NCBI RefSeq assembly: GCF_900107765.1
Contig: NZ_FNQY01000002.1
Coordinates: forward strand, 248,001 to 312,000
Origin: Arachidicoccus rhizosphaerae
GTDB lineage: Bacteria; Bacteroidota; Bacteroidia; Chitinophagales; Chitinophagaceae
Length of the DNA: 64,000 nt
Reading direction: 5' to 3'
The position numbers and the translations under genes are program-made. The notes beneath the pieces are model-generated. The model ran no database searches. It saw nothing but the letters and a program-made list of their open reading frames with translations, and was not told the DNA's origin. Within the stretch, counting starts at the first letter, position 1. Each line of letters starts with the position of its first letter. Positions 25,119-33,549 of the stretch are shown piece after piece.

Positions 25119-26423
25119 ATGGAAATGACTGCTGCTTCCAAGAAGATGATCCGGGGATGGGCGATGTATGATTGGGCCAATAGTGCTTACAATCTGGTAA
25201 TCACCTCTACGATATTTCCGGTATATTATGATGCACTTACAGCAGTCAAGGATACAGGCGGCACCGTGATCAGCCGCAGTGTGGATCTGTTTGGATGGCA
25301 TGTTGAGAGCGGTGCTCTCTATAACTATGCTATTGCATTCGCCTACCTTGTCATCGCTTTTTTATCCCCGATTCTCTCCTCCATAGCAGATGGCCGGGGT
25401 AATAAAAAGCGTTTTTTACAGTTTTTCTGTTACTTAGGGGCTGTGGCCTGTTGCCTGCTTTATTTTTTTACTAAAGAACGCCTGGTTTTAGGCCTTGGAG
25501 CCTGTATTATTGCTGCCATTGGCTACTGTGGCTCTTTAGTGTTTTACAATGCCTATCTTCCAGAAATAGCACCGGTGGAATTGCAGGACAAAGTGAGTGC
25601 CAAAGGGTTCGCCTATGGTTATGTGGGTAGTGTGTTGCTACAGATCATCTGTTTTGTGCTTGTTCTGGTAAAACCTTTTGGGATGTCTGACGGACTGGCG
25701 GCCAGAATATCCTTTTTATTAGTCGGATTATGGTGGATGGGTTTTGCGCAGATGACTTTTAGGGCACTCCCTGGGAAGTCAAAAACAGCGGGCGCCCAGG
25801 TTACGCTTTGGAATAATGGCTTGAAGGAACTGAAAAAAGTCCTTTCCGAAGTGAAAACAATGCCTGTGATGAAAAGATATTTGACTGCGTTTTTCTTTTA
25901 TAGCATGGGAGTGCAGACGGTTATGATTGCCGCGACCTTATTTGGCAGCCAGGAACTGAACCTTAGCGCCACTCAGCTCATCAGTTGTATTTTGATTATA
26001 CAACTGGTGGCCATTGGAGGTGCCCAGATGATGGCCTGGCTATCGGGGCGTTACGGAAATATAAATGTATTATTATGGGTTGTGCTGGTCTGGATTGGTA
26101 TCTGTATATTGGCCTATTTTATTCAGACTGCAACCGGTTATTATATCGTTGCCACCCTGGTCGGTATTGTGATGGGAGGTATCCAGTCTCTGAGCAGGTC
26201 GACTTATTCGAAGTTTATGCCTGCAACCACAGACACTGCGTCTTATTTTAGTCTTTATGATGTTACTGAAAAAATAGCGATTGTTTTGGGCACCTTTAGT
26301 TTTGGTTTCGTGCAACAACTTACAGGTAGTATGCGTTACTCAGTGGTCGCTCTTGCCATTTTCTTTTTAATCGGTATGATTGCCTTAGCCACTATCCGAA
26401 AAAGACTATCCCTCAGCAGGTAA
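25119..26423 (+). CDS. MFS transporter, UMF1/Atg22-like family
   Basis: 434-residue, twelve-helix major facilitator protein. The N-terminal MIRGWAMYDWANSAYNLVITSTIFPVYY (given in part) is the diagnostic start of the UMF1 group (YxWANSxY), related to fungal vacuolar Atg22. SPILSSIADGRGNKKRFLQFF is the loop 2-3 MFS motif. GGIQSLSRSTYSKFMPATTDTASYF in the C-terminal half is also family-typical. Substrate is unknown; amino-acid efflux is suggested only by the fungal relative. It follows uppP by 17 bp. Confidence 0.9.
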   Translation: MEMTAASKKMIRGWAMYDWANSAYNLVITSTIFPVYYDALTAVKDTGGTVISRSVDLFGWHVESGALYNYAIAFAYLVIAFLSPILSSIADGRGNKKRFLQFFCYLGAVACCLLYFFTKERLVLGLGACIIAAIGYCGSLVFYNAYLPEIAPVELQDKVSAKGFAYGYVGSVLLQIICFVLVLVKPFGMSDGLAARISFLLVGLWWMGFAQMTFRALPGKSKTAGAQVTLWNNGLKELKKVLSEVKTMPVMKRYLTAFFFYSMGVQTVMIAATLFGSQELNLSATQLISCILIIQLVAIGGAQMMAWLSGRYGNINVLLWVVLVWIGICILAYFIQTATGYYIVATLVGIVMGGIQSLSRSTYSKFMPATTDTASYFSLYDVTEKIAIVLGTFSFGFVQQLTGSMRYSVVALAIFFLIGMIALATIRKRLSLSR

Positions 26424-26550
26424 TTTGATAGCTAAATTTTAGCTCAGAGGAACAATTCTGAATAAAAAAGCTTAAATTGTATGTGGTATTTTTGATTTCC
26501 CCTACATCGAAATTAAAAGGCAGGAATTTCTCTCAAAAATAGAGGCAGTT

Positions 26551-27282
26551 ATGGCAAAAATAAAGGCAAAATATGGGATTGATGCACCTGGTGTTATCAG
26601 AAATTTAATTATTATTGGCGTGGTGCTTTATGTCCTGGGGATTTTTGTATTACCGCGGATTAATGCAGGGTCGTGGCTGACAACCCTTAACTGGACCATG
26701 TTATATACAGGGATATTTATGATCATTGAAGCTTTGCTGATGATCTGGTATAGCAAATACGGCAAACTCAGGCACAGGGATCGCATGTTGGCGCTTTATT
26801 CATTTACCGGACATGAAAAAGTATTGGACGTGGGAGCGGGCAGAGGGCTACTTGCCATAGGGGCTGCCAAGCACCTGACAGATGGCCAGGTGACGGCCCT
26901 TGACATCTGGCGTACGCAGGACCTGTCTGATAATACAAAAGGTGCCTTGCTGGCCAATGCCAGAAGCGAAGGGGTGGAGGAGAGAATAGATGTGCTGAGT
27001 GATGATATCTGTACGACTAATTTGGCGGATGATAGCTTTGATGTAATACTTAGTAATTTGTGTTTACACAATATACCAAAGGCAGAACTGCGGGCTCAGG
27101 CTTGTCATCAGATTTTACGAATTCTTAAACCGGGCGGCACGGCCGTTATTTCTGATTTTAAACATACGGCTACCTATAGTAAAGTATTTCATGAGGCGGG
27201 AGCCGGGGTCAGCAAAGTAGGTACCTATCTGTTTAGTACATTTCCTGCCCTAACGGTCATTAAAATAACAAAACCAATCTGA
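26551..27282 (+). CDS. Membrane-anchored class I SAM-dependent methyltransferase
   Basis: 243 residues. Two N-terminal transmembrane helices (about 17-36 and 45-65) are followed by a Rossmann methyltransferase domain: motif I VLDVGAGRGLLAIGAA, motif II ALDIW, then DDICTTNLADDSFDVILSNLCLHNI and LRILKPGGTAVISDF. The membrane anchor suggests a lipid, quinone or membrane-protein substrate, but none can be named. It is likely a single gene, with a hairpin terminator immediately downstream. Confidence 0.87.
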   Translation: MAKIKAKYGIDAPGVIRNLIIIGVVLYVLGIFVLPRINAGSWLTTLNWTMLYTGIFMIIEALLMIWYSKYGKLRHRDRMLALYSFTGHEKVLDVGAGRGLLAIGAAKHLTDGQVTALDIWRTQDLSDNTKGALLANARSEGVEERIDVLSDDICTTNLADDSFDVILSNLCLHNIPKAELRAQACHQILRILKPGGTAVISDFKHTATYSKVFHEAGAGVSKVGTYLFSTFPALTVIKITKPI

Positions 27283-27312
27283 CTTCAATAAAGCTCAGAC
27301 TGGTCTTGTTTT
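27273..27312 (+). terminator. Terminator after the methyltransferase gene
   Basis: ACCAATCTGA (27273-27282) pairs with TCAGACTGGT (27295-27304) with one mismatch; followed by CTTGTTTTTATC. The left arm overlaps the last codons. Confidence 0.6.
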
Positions 27313-27450
27313 TATCTGCCGTTCCGACATTGTCAATCGGAAGAGCGTGGTATAGAGTCCAATCGTGTAATAATCTAAAGCCTCTGTTTACAACCGTATT
27401 ACCTGTTTTTAATCTTTGAGGTATTTTTACTGAAATTCTATTTTAATAGG

Positions 27451-27846
27451 TTACTGCTGCTCTATTAAATGGTGAAACCAAACCTGCGTACTGTCATTGG
27501 GATCGGCATTATAATTAATGGAAAGTTCTTCACCTTTGGATATGGCTCTAACTGTTTTAATCGTAATGGTGTTGTCATCAAAATCCATTTCATATTCGCA
27601 ATTAGACTTATAACTGTGGTTATATACAGATACATAACCTAAAGCGACAGCCGCTTTTTTGCGGGATTTGCCCCATTCAAAAATATAATTGAATAATTCA
27701 GTCTTTTCGATGTGTTTTCGGTCTTTGGCAGACAAAACCACTACCGGAGAAATCTCTATAATCTGACCTTTTGGGATAGCCTGAGTGGTAAAGACTCCTC
27801 TACCTTTATTGCCGGAAGGGGCAATAGTAAGATAAGGCATTATCAT
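27451..27846 (-). CDS. SET domain protein
   Basis: 131-residue stand-alone SET domain, the fold of lysine methyltransferases. The core is recognisable: LTIAPSGNKGRGVFTTQAIPKG at the N-terminus, the SAM-binding pseudoknot YNHSYKSNCEYE (canonical NHSxxPNC) and the catalytic GEELSINYN (canonical GEEL-DY). It lacks pre- and post-SET cysteine clusters. Bacterial homologues are widespread in Bacteroidota; the target protein is unknown. Translation could start at Met1 or Met3. About 60 bp separates it from the upstream SirB1-like gene. Confidence 0.88.
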   Translation of the reverse strand: MIMPYLTIAPSGNKGRGVFTTQAIPKGQIIEISPVVVLSAKDRKHIEKTELFNYIFEWGKSRKKAAVALGYVSVYNHSYKSNCEYEMDFDDNTITIKTVRAISKGEELSINYNADPNDSTQVWFHHLIEQQ

Positions 27847-27906
27847 GTTTGTTGTAATAATTTAAAAGTACAGGTAAAATTAATGCATATATTGGCAAAA
27901 ATGCAA

Positions 27907-28791
27907 TTATTTTTCCGTGCGGGTTAAAAGGTTGGCAATCTTGTCCAGATCTTTTTTCCGTTCCAGGTCTCGGGCAGACAGGTAGCATTTGCCGAGCTCA
28001 GCTGCCATATTTCCGATAATCATCTGATGGGAGAGCGGTTTAAAATAACTATCCTTTTTGGGAATGCGGTATTGTTGAAAGTATTTGTCCAGATCGTATT
28101 GACCATAGAGCTTGCCTGTCGTAGCGTCTATATAAAATAGAATCTGTGCCTGAAAAGACTGGTCAGTCACTAAATCTCCCATAAAACCTCTTTGAAAGCA
28201 GGCTAGTATATTTTGATCCGGAACAGAGATCTGCAAAATAGGGATTTCCAGCATCTCACAGAGTAATTGGTATAATATCCCAGTAGATAATGCATTTCCC
28301 TTTTTCTTTTCTACCACTGAATGCAGGCAAAAATGCTCAAGATGTTCATAGTTATTTCGTTCGCTGCGAATTTTCTGGAATTGAAACAATATTTTAGATA
28401 CCAGGGTGGCCGTCTCCAGTGATGTAAGTAAGTCATTGGTTTCCAGCCATATTTCTTTTTTGATATGGGCTACCTTTTCCCGGAGCGCATTTAAAGAAAG
28501 ATGCGGATAGGAATAGCTGGCAATCAGGTGACTGCCTGTTAAAAGGTCATGGGTGTTTTCCGCATTCCAGAGCTGGATTTCGCTGACAAGGCTGTCAAAC
28601 TGAACCTGCCGGATGATCTCCCCAATGCGACGTTGAATCTTATCGTCGGGAGTTTCTTCACAAAGGTCTTCCAGCCGTGGGATCACTTCCCTGCCGTAAG
28701 TGACAATTCTTTTTGAGATCAGATCGAAGATTTCTTCATCCGGATCATCTATTAAAGAAAATAAAGCATTAAGCTCGGCGTTCAGGTGCAT
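27907..28791 (-). CDS. SirB1-like transglutaminase-fold protein
   Basis: 294 residues. An N-terminal alpha-helical HEAT-like segment (LFSLIDDPDEEIFDLISKRIVTYG) precedes a SirB1/transglutaminase-like domain with LNALREKVAHIKKEIW and the KKGNALSTGILYQLLCEMLEIPI block (compare RxGNPxSLxxLYxxVAxRLGLP). The catalytic Cys-His-Asp triad of true transglutaminases is not evident, and the family is generally regarded as non-catalytic or protease-like. Its role is unknown. It begins about 200 bp upstream of tmRNA on the opposite strand. Confidence 0.85.
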   Translation of the reverse strand: MHLNAELNALFSLIDDPDEEIFDLISKRIVTYGREVIPRLEDLCEETPDDKIQRRIGEIIRQVQFDSLVSEIQLWNAENTHDLLTGSHLIASYSYPHLSLNALREKVAHIKKEIWLETNDLLTSLETATLVSKILFQFQKIRSERNNYEHLEHFCLHSVVEKKKGNALSTGILYQLLCEMLEIPILQISVPDQNILACFQRGFMGDLVTDQSFQAQILFYIDATTGKLYGQYDLDKYFQQYRIPKKDSYFKPLSHQMIIGNMAAELGKCYLSARDLERKKDLDKIANLLTRTEK

Positions 28792-28919
28792 GGCGCTTTG
28801 TGAAAATGATTAGGACAAAACAAAGCAAAAAAATGTTTATTTTAAAACAAAATAATCCACCAGTGTTAATAATTGTGAAGACCCTGCATAGATAAGGGGC
28901 CGAACGGCAAAATATTCTC

Positions 28920-28945
28920 TTTGATGTAAAAAAGTTGTACCTTTG
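28920..28945 (+). promoter_or_regulatory. Promoter of the tmRNA gene
   Basis: TACCTTTG at 28938-28945 is a perfect -7 match to TAnnTTTG; TTTG at 28920-28923 is a possible -33 but at a short 14-bp spacing. Mature tmRNA begins about 43 bp downstream. Confidence 0.55.
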
Positions 28946-28988
28946 TAAAAGTTCTTTGAGTCAAAAGTGACTACAATTTACTTGTTAA

Positions 28989-29364
28989 GGGGCTGTACCT
29001 GGTTTTGACAGCGCTAGTAGCGGTAGGTGTAAGCATGCAGCGCGTTGTGTAATTAGCGCTTAAATCTGAATACTCAAAATTCAAATGGCAACAGACAGTT
29101 TGCTATGGCTGCCTAATTAGTTAATTAGACAACCGTTCGGGCCGCGTTGAGCAGGTCGTCCTGATACCAGGCTCCGCCGCCGACTCAAAATCAAACACAG
29201 GATGCTGTCACCTCAGGCTGTGCCGGTGACAAAAGATTTATTCAGCTAAGGAAAAGGTTGGTTGGTTCTTTCCCTGCCTTTTTCCGACAAGTAATAAAGA
29301 ACTAAGCATGTAGAAAGCTTATGGTAGCGGCGTTTGGACAGGAGTTCGACTCTCCTCAGCTCCA
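28989..29364 (+). ncRNA. ssrA: Transfer-messenger RNA
   Basis: The 5' end GGGGCTGTACCTGG and the 3' end CAGCTCC plus discriminator A pair as a tRNA-like acceptor stem (GGGGCTG with CAGCTCC, one G-U). The T-arm GGACAGGAGTTCGACTCTCC, with its TTCGA loop, precedes the 3' end. It rescues stalled ribosomes with SmpB. The tag reading frame is at 29087-29116, encoding GNRQFAMAA then TAA; the GGC resume codon is the most likely choice but AAT just before it is possible. The 3' CCA does not appear to be encoded fully. Length is about 376 nt. The most AT-poor part (pseudoknots) follows the tag. Confidence 0.95.
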
Positions 29365-29510
29365 CCTTTTATTTCCTATTGAGTTATAAATGACCTTATT
29401 TGCCAGGAAGTAAATAAAGACAGAGATTAATGGAATGTATATTTATTTTAATAATATACGGGCTGTTTATCTCTGTTTTTTTTTATATAAGCGTATTGTT
29501 TGCTGTATGC

Positions 29511-30269
29511 TTAAATGGCCTGTTTCAAGGATACTATACCCGACAGTTCCTGTTGACTCAGAACTACGTCTCCTATAATCACCACCGAGGGATTGGACAT
29601 CTGATGCTCCTCTGCCAAACGACAGATGTTATTTACATCTGCACAAATCATTTTTTGGCGACCGGTGCATCCTTCCTGAATGATCGCAACAGGCGTATTG
29701 CCCCGGTTATAATTTAAAAATACGGACATGATTTCCGGTAGGTGATTCATGGCCATTAGCAGGACAATGGTTGCGGTTGACTGGGCGGCTAAATAAATGT
29801 CTTTGGAGAGTTTGCCGTCTTTGGTGGTGCCTGTCGCTACCCAGAAGCTTTGGCTGATACCTCTGGAGGTAAGGGGGATAAATGCCGAAGCGGGAACGGC
29901 AAGTGCGCTGGATATCCCCTGGACTACCTTTACTTCCATGCCCACTGATCTGGCTGCCTCGATTTCCTCCGTAGCTCTTCCGAAAACAAAAGAGTCGCCA
30001 CCTTTTAGACGAACAATAATTTTATACTTATTAGATAATTTAATAATAAGATTGCAGATTTCTTTTTGTGTCAGGGAATGCTGGCCAGCACGTTTGCCGA
30101 CATACTGCTTAATACATGCTTTTTTACAATAATATAATAATTCAGGGTCAATTAATGCGTCATATAGCACAATATCTGCCTCTTTCAGTGCTTTAATCCC
30201 TTTCACGGTAATTAAATCGGGGTCTCCCGGGCCGGCACCTACCAATATTAATGTGGATTGTTGTGTCAT
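29511..30269 (-). CDS. cobA: Uroporphyrinogen-III C-methyltransferase (SUMT)
   Basis: 252-residue SUMT that methylates uroporphyrinogen III twice to precorrin-2, the entry to siroheme. Motifs are ILVGAGPGDPDLITVKG, YDALIDPELL, VGKRAGQHSLTQKEI, VRLKGGDSFVFGRATEE, GISSALAVPASAFIPLTSRGIS and MAMNHLPEIM. It is the stand-alone enzyme without the CysG dehydrogenase/ferrochelatase domain, which must be elsewhere. It is divergent from nirB across 160 bp of very AT-rich DNA, so it likely supplies siroheme to the encoded nitrite reductase and shares regulation. Confidence 0.94.
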   Translation of the reverse strand: MTQQSTLILVGAGPGDPDLITVKGIKALKEADIVLYDALIDPELLYYCKKACIKQYVGKRAGQHSLTQKEICNLIIKLSNKYKIIVRLKGGDSFVFGRATEEIEAARSVGMEVKVVQGISSALAVPASAFIPLTSRGISQSFWVATGTTKDGKLSKDIYLAAQSTATIVLLMAMNHLPEIMSVFLNYNRGNTPVAIIQEGCTGRQKMICADVNNICRLAEEHQMSNPSVVIIGDVVLSQQELSGIVSLKQAI

Positions 30270-30429
30270 TTATATAAATTATAAAAAAATAAATATAATA
30301 AAATTGCTTAAAAAATTATCTAAATTCAAATTATGAATTTAAATTTACATCGAAATTAGAACAAATAAATGAAAAAAGTAATTGTTTTAATTAAAAATAT
30401 AAATATAGAATTAAAAATAATATAATAAT
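30270..30429. promoter_or_regulatory. Divergent cobA/nirB regulatory region
   Basis: 160 bp of extremely A+T-rich DNA between the two start codons. It contains the inverted repeat AAATTC (30322-30327) / GAATTT (30335-30340) near its centre, a candidate operator. No perfect TAnnTTTG element is visible toward nirB. Confidence 0.45.
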
Positions 30430-32952
30430 ATGAAAAGAATAATTGTCGTAGGCAATGGGATGGTGGGCTATAAATTTTGCGAGAAAATGGCCGCGAAAGC
30501 CCCTAAAGGGACTTATCATATTACTGTATTAGGCGAAGAACACAGACCTGCATATGATAGAGTACACCTTACATCCTATATTAATGGGACTTCAGCAGAA
30601 CAGTTAACCATGGCTCCGGTTTCCTGGTATGAAGAGCAGGGCATTGACCTGCATCTAGGGGATGCAGGGGTGAGCATTGACCGTGAAAATAAAATATTAT
30701 TCACCCAAAGCGGGTTGGAGCTTCCTTATGATATACTGGTAATGGCAACAGGTTCTGCGGCCATGGTGCCACCTATTCACGGAGTGGATAAAACGGGCGT
30801 ATTTGTATACCGAACCATTGATGATCTGGATAAAATCATGGATTATGCCAAAAATGTCAAAAAGGCAGCGGTTTTAGGAGGAGGGTTATTAGGCCTGGAA
30901 GCTGCTAAAGCAATGGTAGATATCGGTGTAGAAAAAACCTATGTTATTGAGTTTGCACCCAAATTAATGCCTCGGCAACTGGACGATGCAGGTGGCGCTG
31001 TATTAAGAAGTAAACTAACTGCCCTGGGTTTAAGAGTCCATACACGTAAACATACTTATCAGGTTTTAGGCAAGGATAGAATTACCGGAATTCAGTTTGT
31101 TGATGAAAGCGAGCTTTCTTTGGATATGTTGGTGATCTCTACCGGCATCAATGCCCGGGACGAACTGGCTAAGGCTGCCGGGCTGGCTACAGGCAGCAGA
31201 GGCGGTATCATAGTCGATGATCAGATGTTAACGGAAGATCCGAGCATATACGCCATTGGTGAATGTGCAGTGCATGGAGGAATGGTTTATGGTCTGGTAG
31301 CTCCCGGGTATGATATGGCTGAAGTAGCCATGACGCATATTATTGCCCATCATCTGGAAGGGGAAAATAAGCAACGCACTTTCACCGGGTTTGACATGAG
31401 CACTAAATTAAAACTGATTGGTGTGGATGTTGCCAGTTTCGGTGACCCATTTTTAACGGCTGATAAAGCCCAGCATGTCATTTATGAGGATAAAGTAAAT
31501 GGGATTTATAAAAGGTTAAATGTCTCTTTGGACGGCAAATACTTACTGGGTGGGGTGATGGTTGGTGAGGCCTCCCAATACAATAATTTATTACAGTATT
31601 ATAAAAACAGCATGCTTTTACCGGAAGCCCTGGACAGCCTGGTCTTTCCGGAGCAAAAAGGAGATAAGCCTGCAGGTGCTGGTCTGGCAGCATTGCCGGA
31701 TGGCGCGCTGATTTGTAGTTGTGAAGGCGTTACCAAGGCAGATATCTGTCAGGCAGTGAAAGATGGCCATGAAAGCGTTGATGCACTTAAAAAATGTACA
31801 AAAGCCGGTACGGGTTGCGGAGGATGTGTACCCATGCTGAAAGATCTGGCGGCCATGACCCTTAAAACGATGGGTAAAGAGGTGCGCAAGGATATTTGTG
31901 AACACTTCACTTATAGCAGACAACAGCTTTATGATCTGATACGACTCGATAAATTAAGTTCATTTGAAGAGGTTTTGGATAAACATGGAAAAGGAGACGG
32001 TTGTGAAGTCTGTAAACCTGTTGTCAGCTCTCTACTGGCCAGTACACTGAATGAAATGATTTTGCGCAAGAATAATGATACTGCACAGGATAGCAATGAC
32101 AGATTTCTGGCGAACATACAAAAGGGTGGAACTTATTCTGTTGTACCCAGAATTGCAGGCGGTGAAATTACCCCGGATAAATTATTGGTAATTGCATCAG
32201 TGGCTAAAAAATATAATCTCTATACCAAGATAACCGGAGGACAGCGTATTGATATGTTTGGTGCACATTTAAGTGATTTGCCTTTTATCTGGAAAGAGCT
32301 GATTGACGCCGGATTTGAAAGCGGACACGCTTATGGCAAATCCCTTAGAACGGTAAAAAGCTGCGTGGGTAGTACCTGGTGTCGGTTTGGACTTCATGAT
32401 AGTGTAAGTTTTGCCATTCAGATTGAGAATAGATATAAAGGACTAAGAGCACCTCATAAACTAAAATCTGCCGTTTCAGGTTGTATCAGAGAATGTGCTG
32501 AGGCACAAAGCAAGGATTTTGGTATCATCGCCACTGAAAAAGGCTGGAACCTGTATGTTTGCGGCAATGGTGGAAGTAAACCACAGCATGCCTTATTATT
32601 AGCGCAGGACCTGGATAGTGAAACCTGTATCCGTTATATTGACCGCTTTTTGATGTATTATATTAAAACGGCGGATCCGTTAACCCGCACGGCAACCTGG
32701 TTGAATAAACTGGAAGGCGGAATTGATTATTTGCGCAAGGTGGTCGTAGAGGATAGTCTTGGAAAATGTCTGGAATGGGAGGTTGAAATGCAGACCATAT
32801 TAAGCCAGTATGAATGTGAGTGGAAGGCGGCCATTGAAGACCCGAATATCCGAAAAAGATTCGCTCATTTCGTTAATGCGCCGGAACAGAAAGATCCGAC
32901 CATAGAATTTGTGCCCATGCGGGATCAAAAACGTGTATTGGAATGGCAATAG
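30430..32952 (+). CDS. nirB: Nitrite reductase [NAD(P)H] large subunit
   Basis: 840-residue assimilatory NADH-nitrite reductase reducing nitrite to ammonium in the cytoplasm. Order of domains: FAD/NAD(P) oxidoreductase (residues 1-400; GNGMVGYKFCE, VLGGGLLGLEAAKAM), BFD-like [2Fe-2S] domain (C429, C431, C463, C466), a second CxxC segment (C525, C528), then ferredoxin-like half and siroheme/[4Fe-4S] domain with C645-x5-C651 and C685-x3-C689. All cluster ligands are present. nirD follows 52 bp downstream. Siroheme is presumably supplied through the divergent cobA. Confidence 0.97.
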   Translation: MKRIIVVGNGMVGYKFCEKMAAKAPKGTYHITVLGEEHRPAYDRVHLTSYINGTSAEQLTMAPVSWYEEQGIDLHLGDAGVSIDRENKILFTQSGLELPYDILVMATGSAAMVPPIHGVDKTGVFVYRTIDDLDKIMDYAKNVKKAAVLGGGLLGLEAAKAMVDIGVEKTYVIEFAPKLMPRQLDDAGGAVLRSKLTALGLRVHTRKHTYQVLGKDRITGIQFVDESELSLDMLVISTGINARDELAKAAGLATGSRGGIIVDDQMLTEDPSIYAIGECAVHGGMVYGLVAPGYDMAEVAMTHIIAHHLEGENKQRTFTGFDMSTKLKLIGVDVASFGDPFLTADKAQHVIYEDKVNGIYKRLNVSLDGKYLLGGVMVGEASQYNNLLQYYKNSMLLPEALDSLVFPEQKGDKPAGAGLAALPDGALICSCEGVTKADICQAVKDGHESVDALKKCTKAGTGCGGCVPMLKDLAAMTLKTMGKEVRKDICEHFTYSRQQLYDLIRLDKLSSFEEVLDKHGKGDGCEVCKPVVSSLLASTLNEMILRKNNDTAQDSNDRFLANIQKGGTYSVVPRIAGGEITPDKLLVIASVAKKYNLYTKITGGQRIDMFGAHLSDLPFIWKELIDAGFESGHAYGKSLRTVKSCVGSTWCRFGLHDSVSFAIQIENRYKGLRAPHKLKSAVSGCIRECAEAQSKDFGIIATEKGWNLYVCGNGGSKPQHALLLAQDLDSETCIRYIDRFLMYYIKTADPLTRTATWLNKLEGGIDYLRKVVVEDSLGKCLEWEVEMQTILSQYECEWKAAIEDPNIRKRFAHFVNAPEQKDPTIEFVPMRDQKRVLEWQ

Positions 32953-33004
32953 TTTAGAATACCCGAAATGCATCCGCACATTGTAACTCATTAAAACAAA
33001 AAAT

Positions 33005-33421
33005 ATGCATCAGACAGAATATATAAACAGCAATGATATTAAATGGTTTCATGCCTGCCAGGTAGAAGATGTGCCGCACAATGGCGGCGTCTGCGTAAAA
33101 AAAGGAAATGACCAGATTGCCCTTTTTTATTTTGCCAGGACAGACAAATGGTATGCCACCCAGAATTTATGCCCTCATCGCCACCAAATGGCGCTCAGCC
33201 GTGGAATGACCGGATCGGTGGGTGAACAGCAAGAACCTAAAGTGGCCTGTCCGTTTCATAAAAAGACTTTTTCTTTAGATTCCGGCAAATGTTTAAGCGG
33301 AGAAGATTATCATATTAAGGTATATCCTGTGAAAGTAGAAGGCGGAAAGGTATTTATAGGAGAAAACGCAATCAACGAAAACGCCCAGATCGATAAGGAT
33401 TGCCTGCAATGTGCATCCTGA
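33005..33421 (+). CDS. nirD: Nitrite reductase small subunit (Rieske-type)
   Basis: 138-residue NirD with a Rieske-like fold. CPHR (in NLCPHRHQMALSRG) and CPFHKKTFSLDSGKCL give the C-x-H and C-x2-H ligand pairs, so a [2Fe-2S] cluster may be bound; many NirD proteins have lost these residues. DKWYATQNLCPHR and the terminal VKVEGGKVFIGE are family-typical. It partners NirB encoded upstream. Confidence 0.93.
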   Translation: MHQTEYINSNDIKWFHACQVEDVPHNGGVCVKKGNDQIALFYFARTDKWYATQNLCPHRHQMALSRGMTGSVGEQQEPKVACPFHKKTFSLDSGKCLSGEDYHIKVYPVKVEGGKVFIGENAINENAQIDKDCLQCAS

Positions 33422-33549
33422 TGGAAGGTAACTGAATATTGCGTAAATGATCATTATGCAGCGATAATAAGGATTAATATAAGAGTATGTCTGCCAAATG
33501 GCAGTCCCTTACTAGTCTCAATTAAAGGACCGTGTAAAAGAGCTGAGGT

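Noticed and set aside
29430-29717. 95-residue plus-strand frame after tmRNA
   Set aside because: Its 3' two-thirds lies antisense to the conserved cobA gene, and the hydrophobic start is AT-rich intergenic DNA; no family features.
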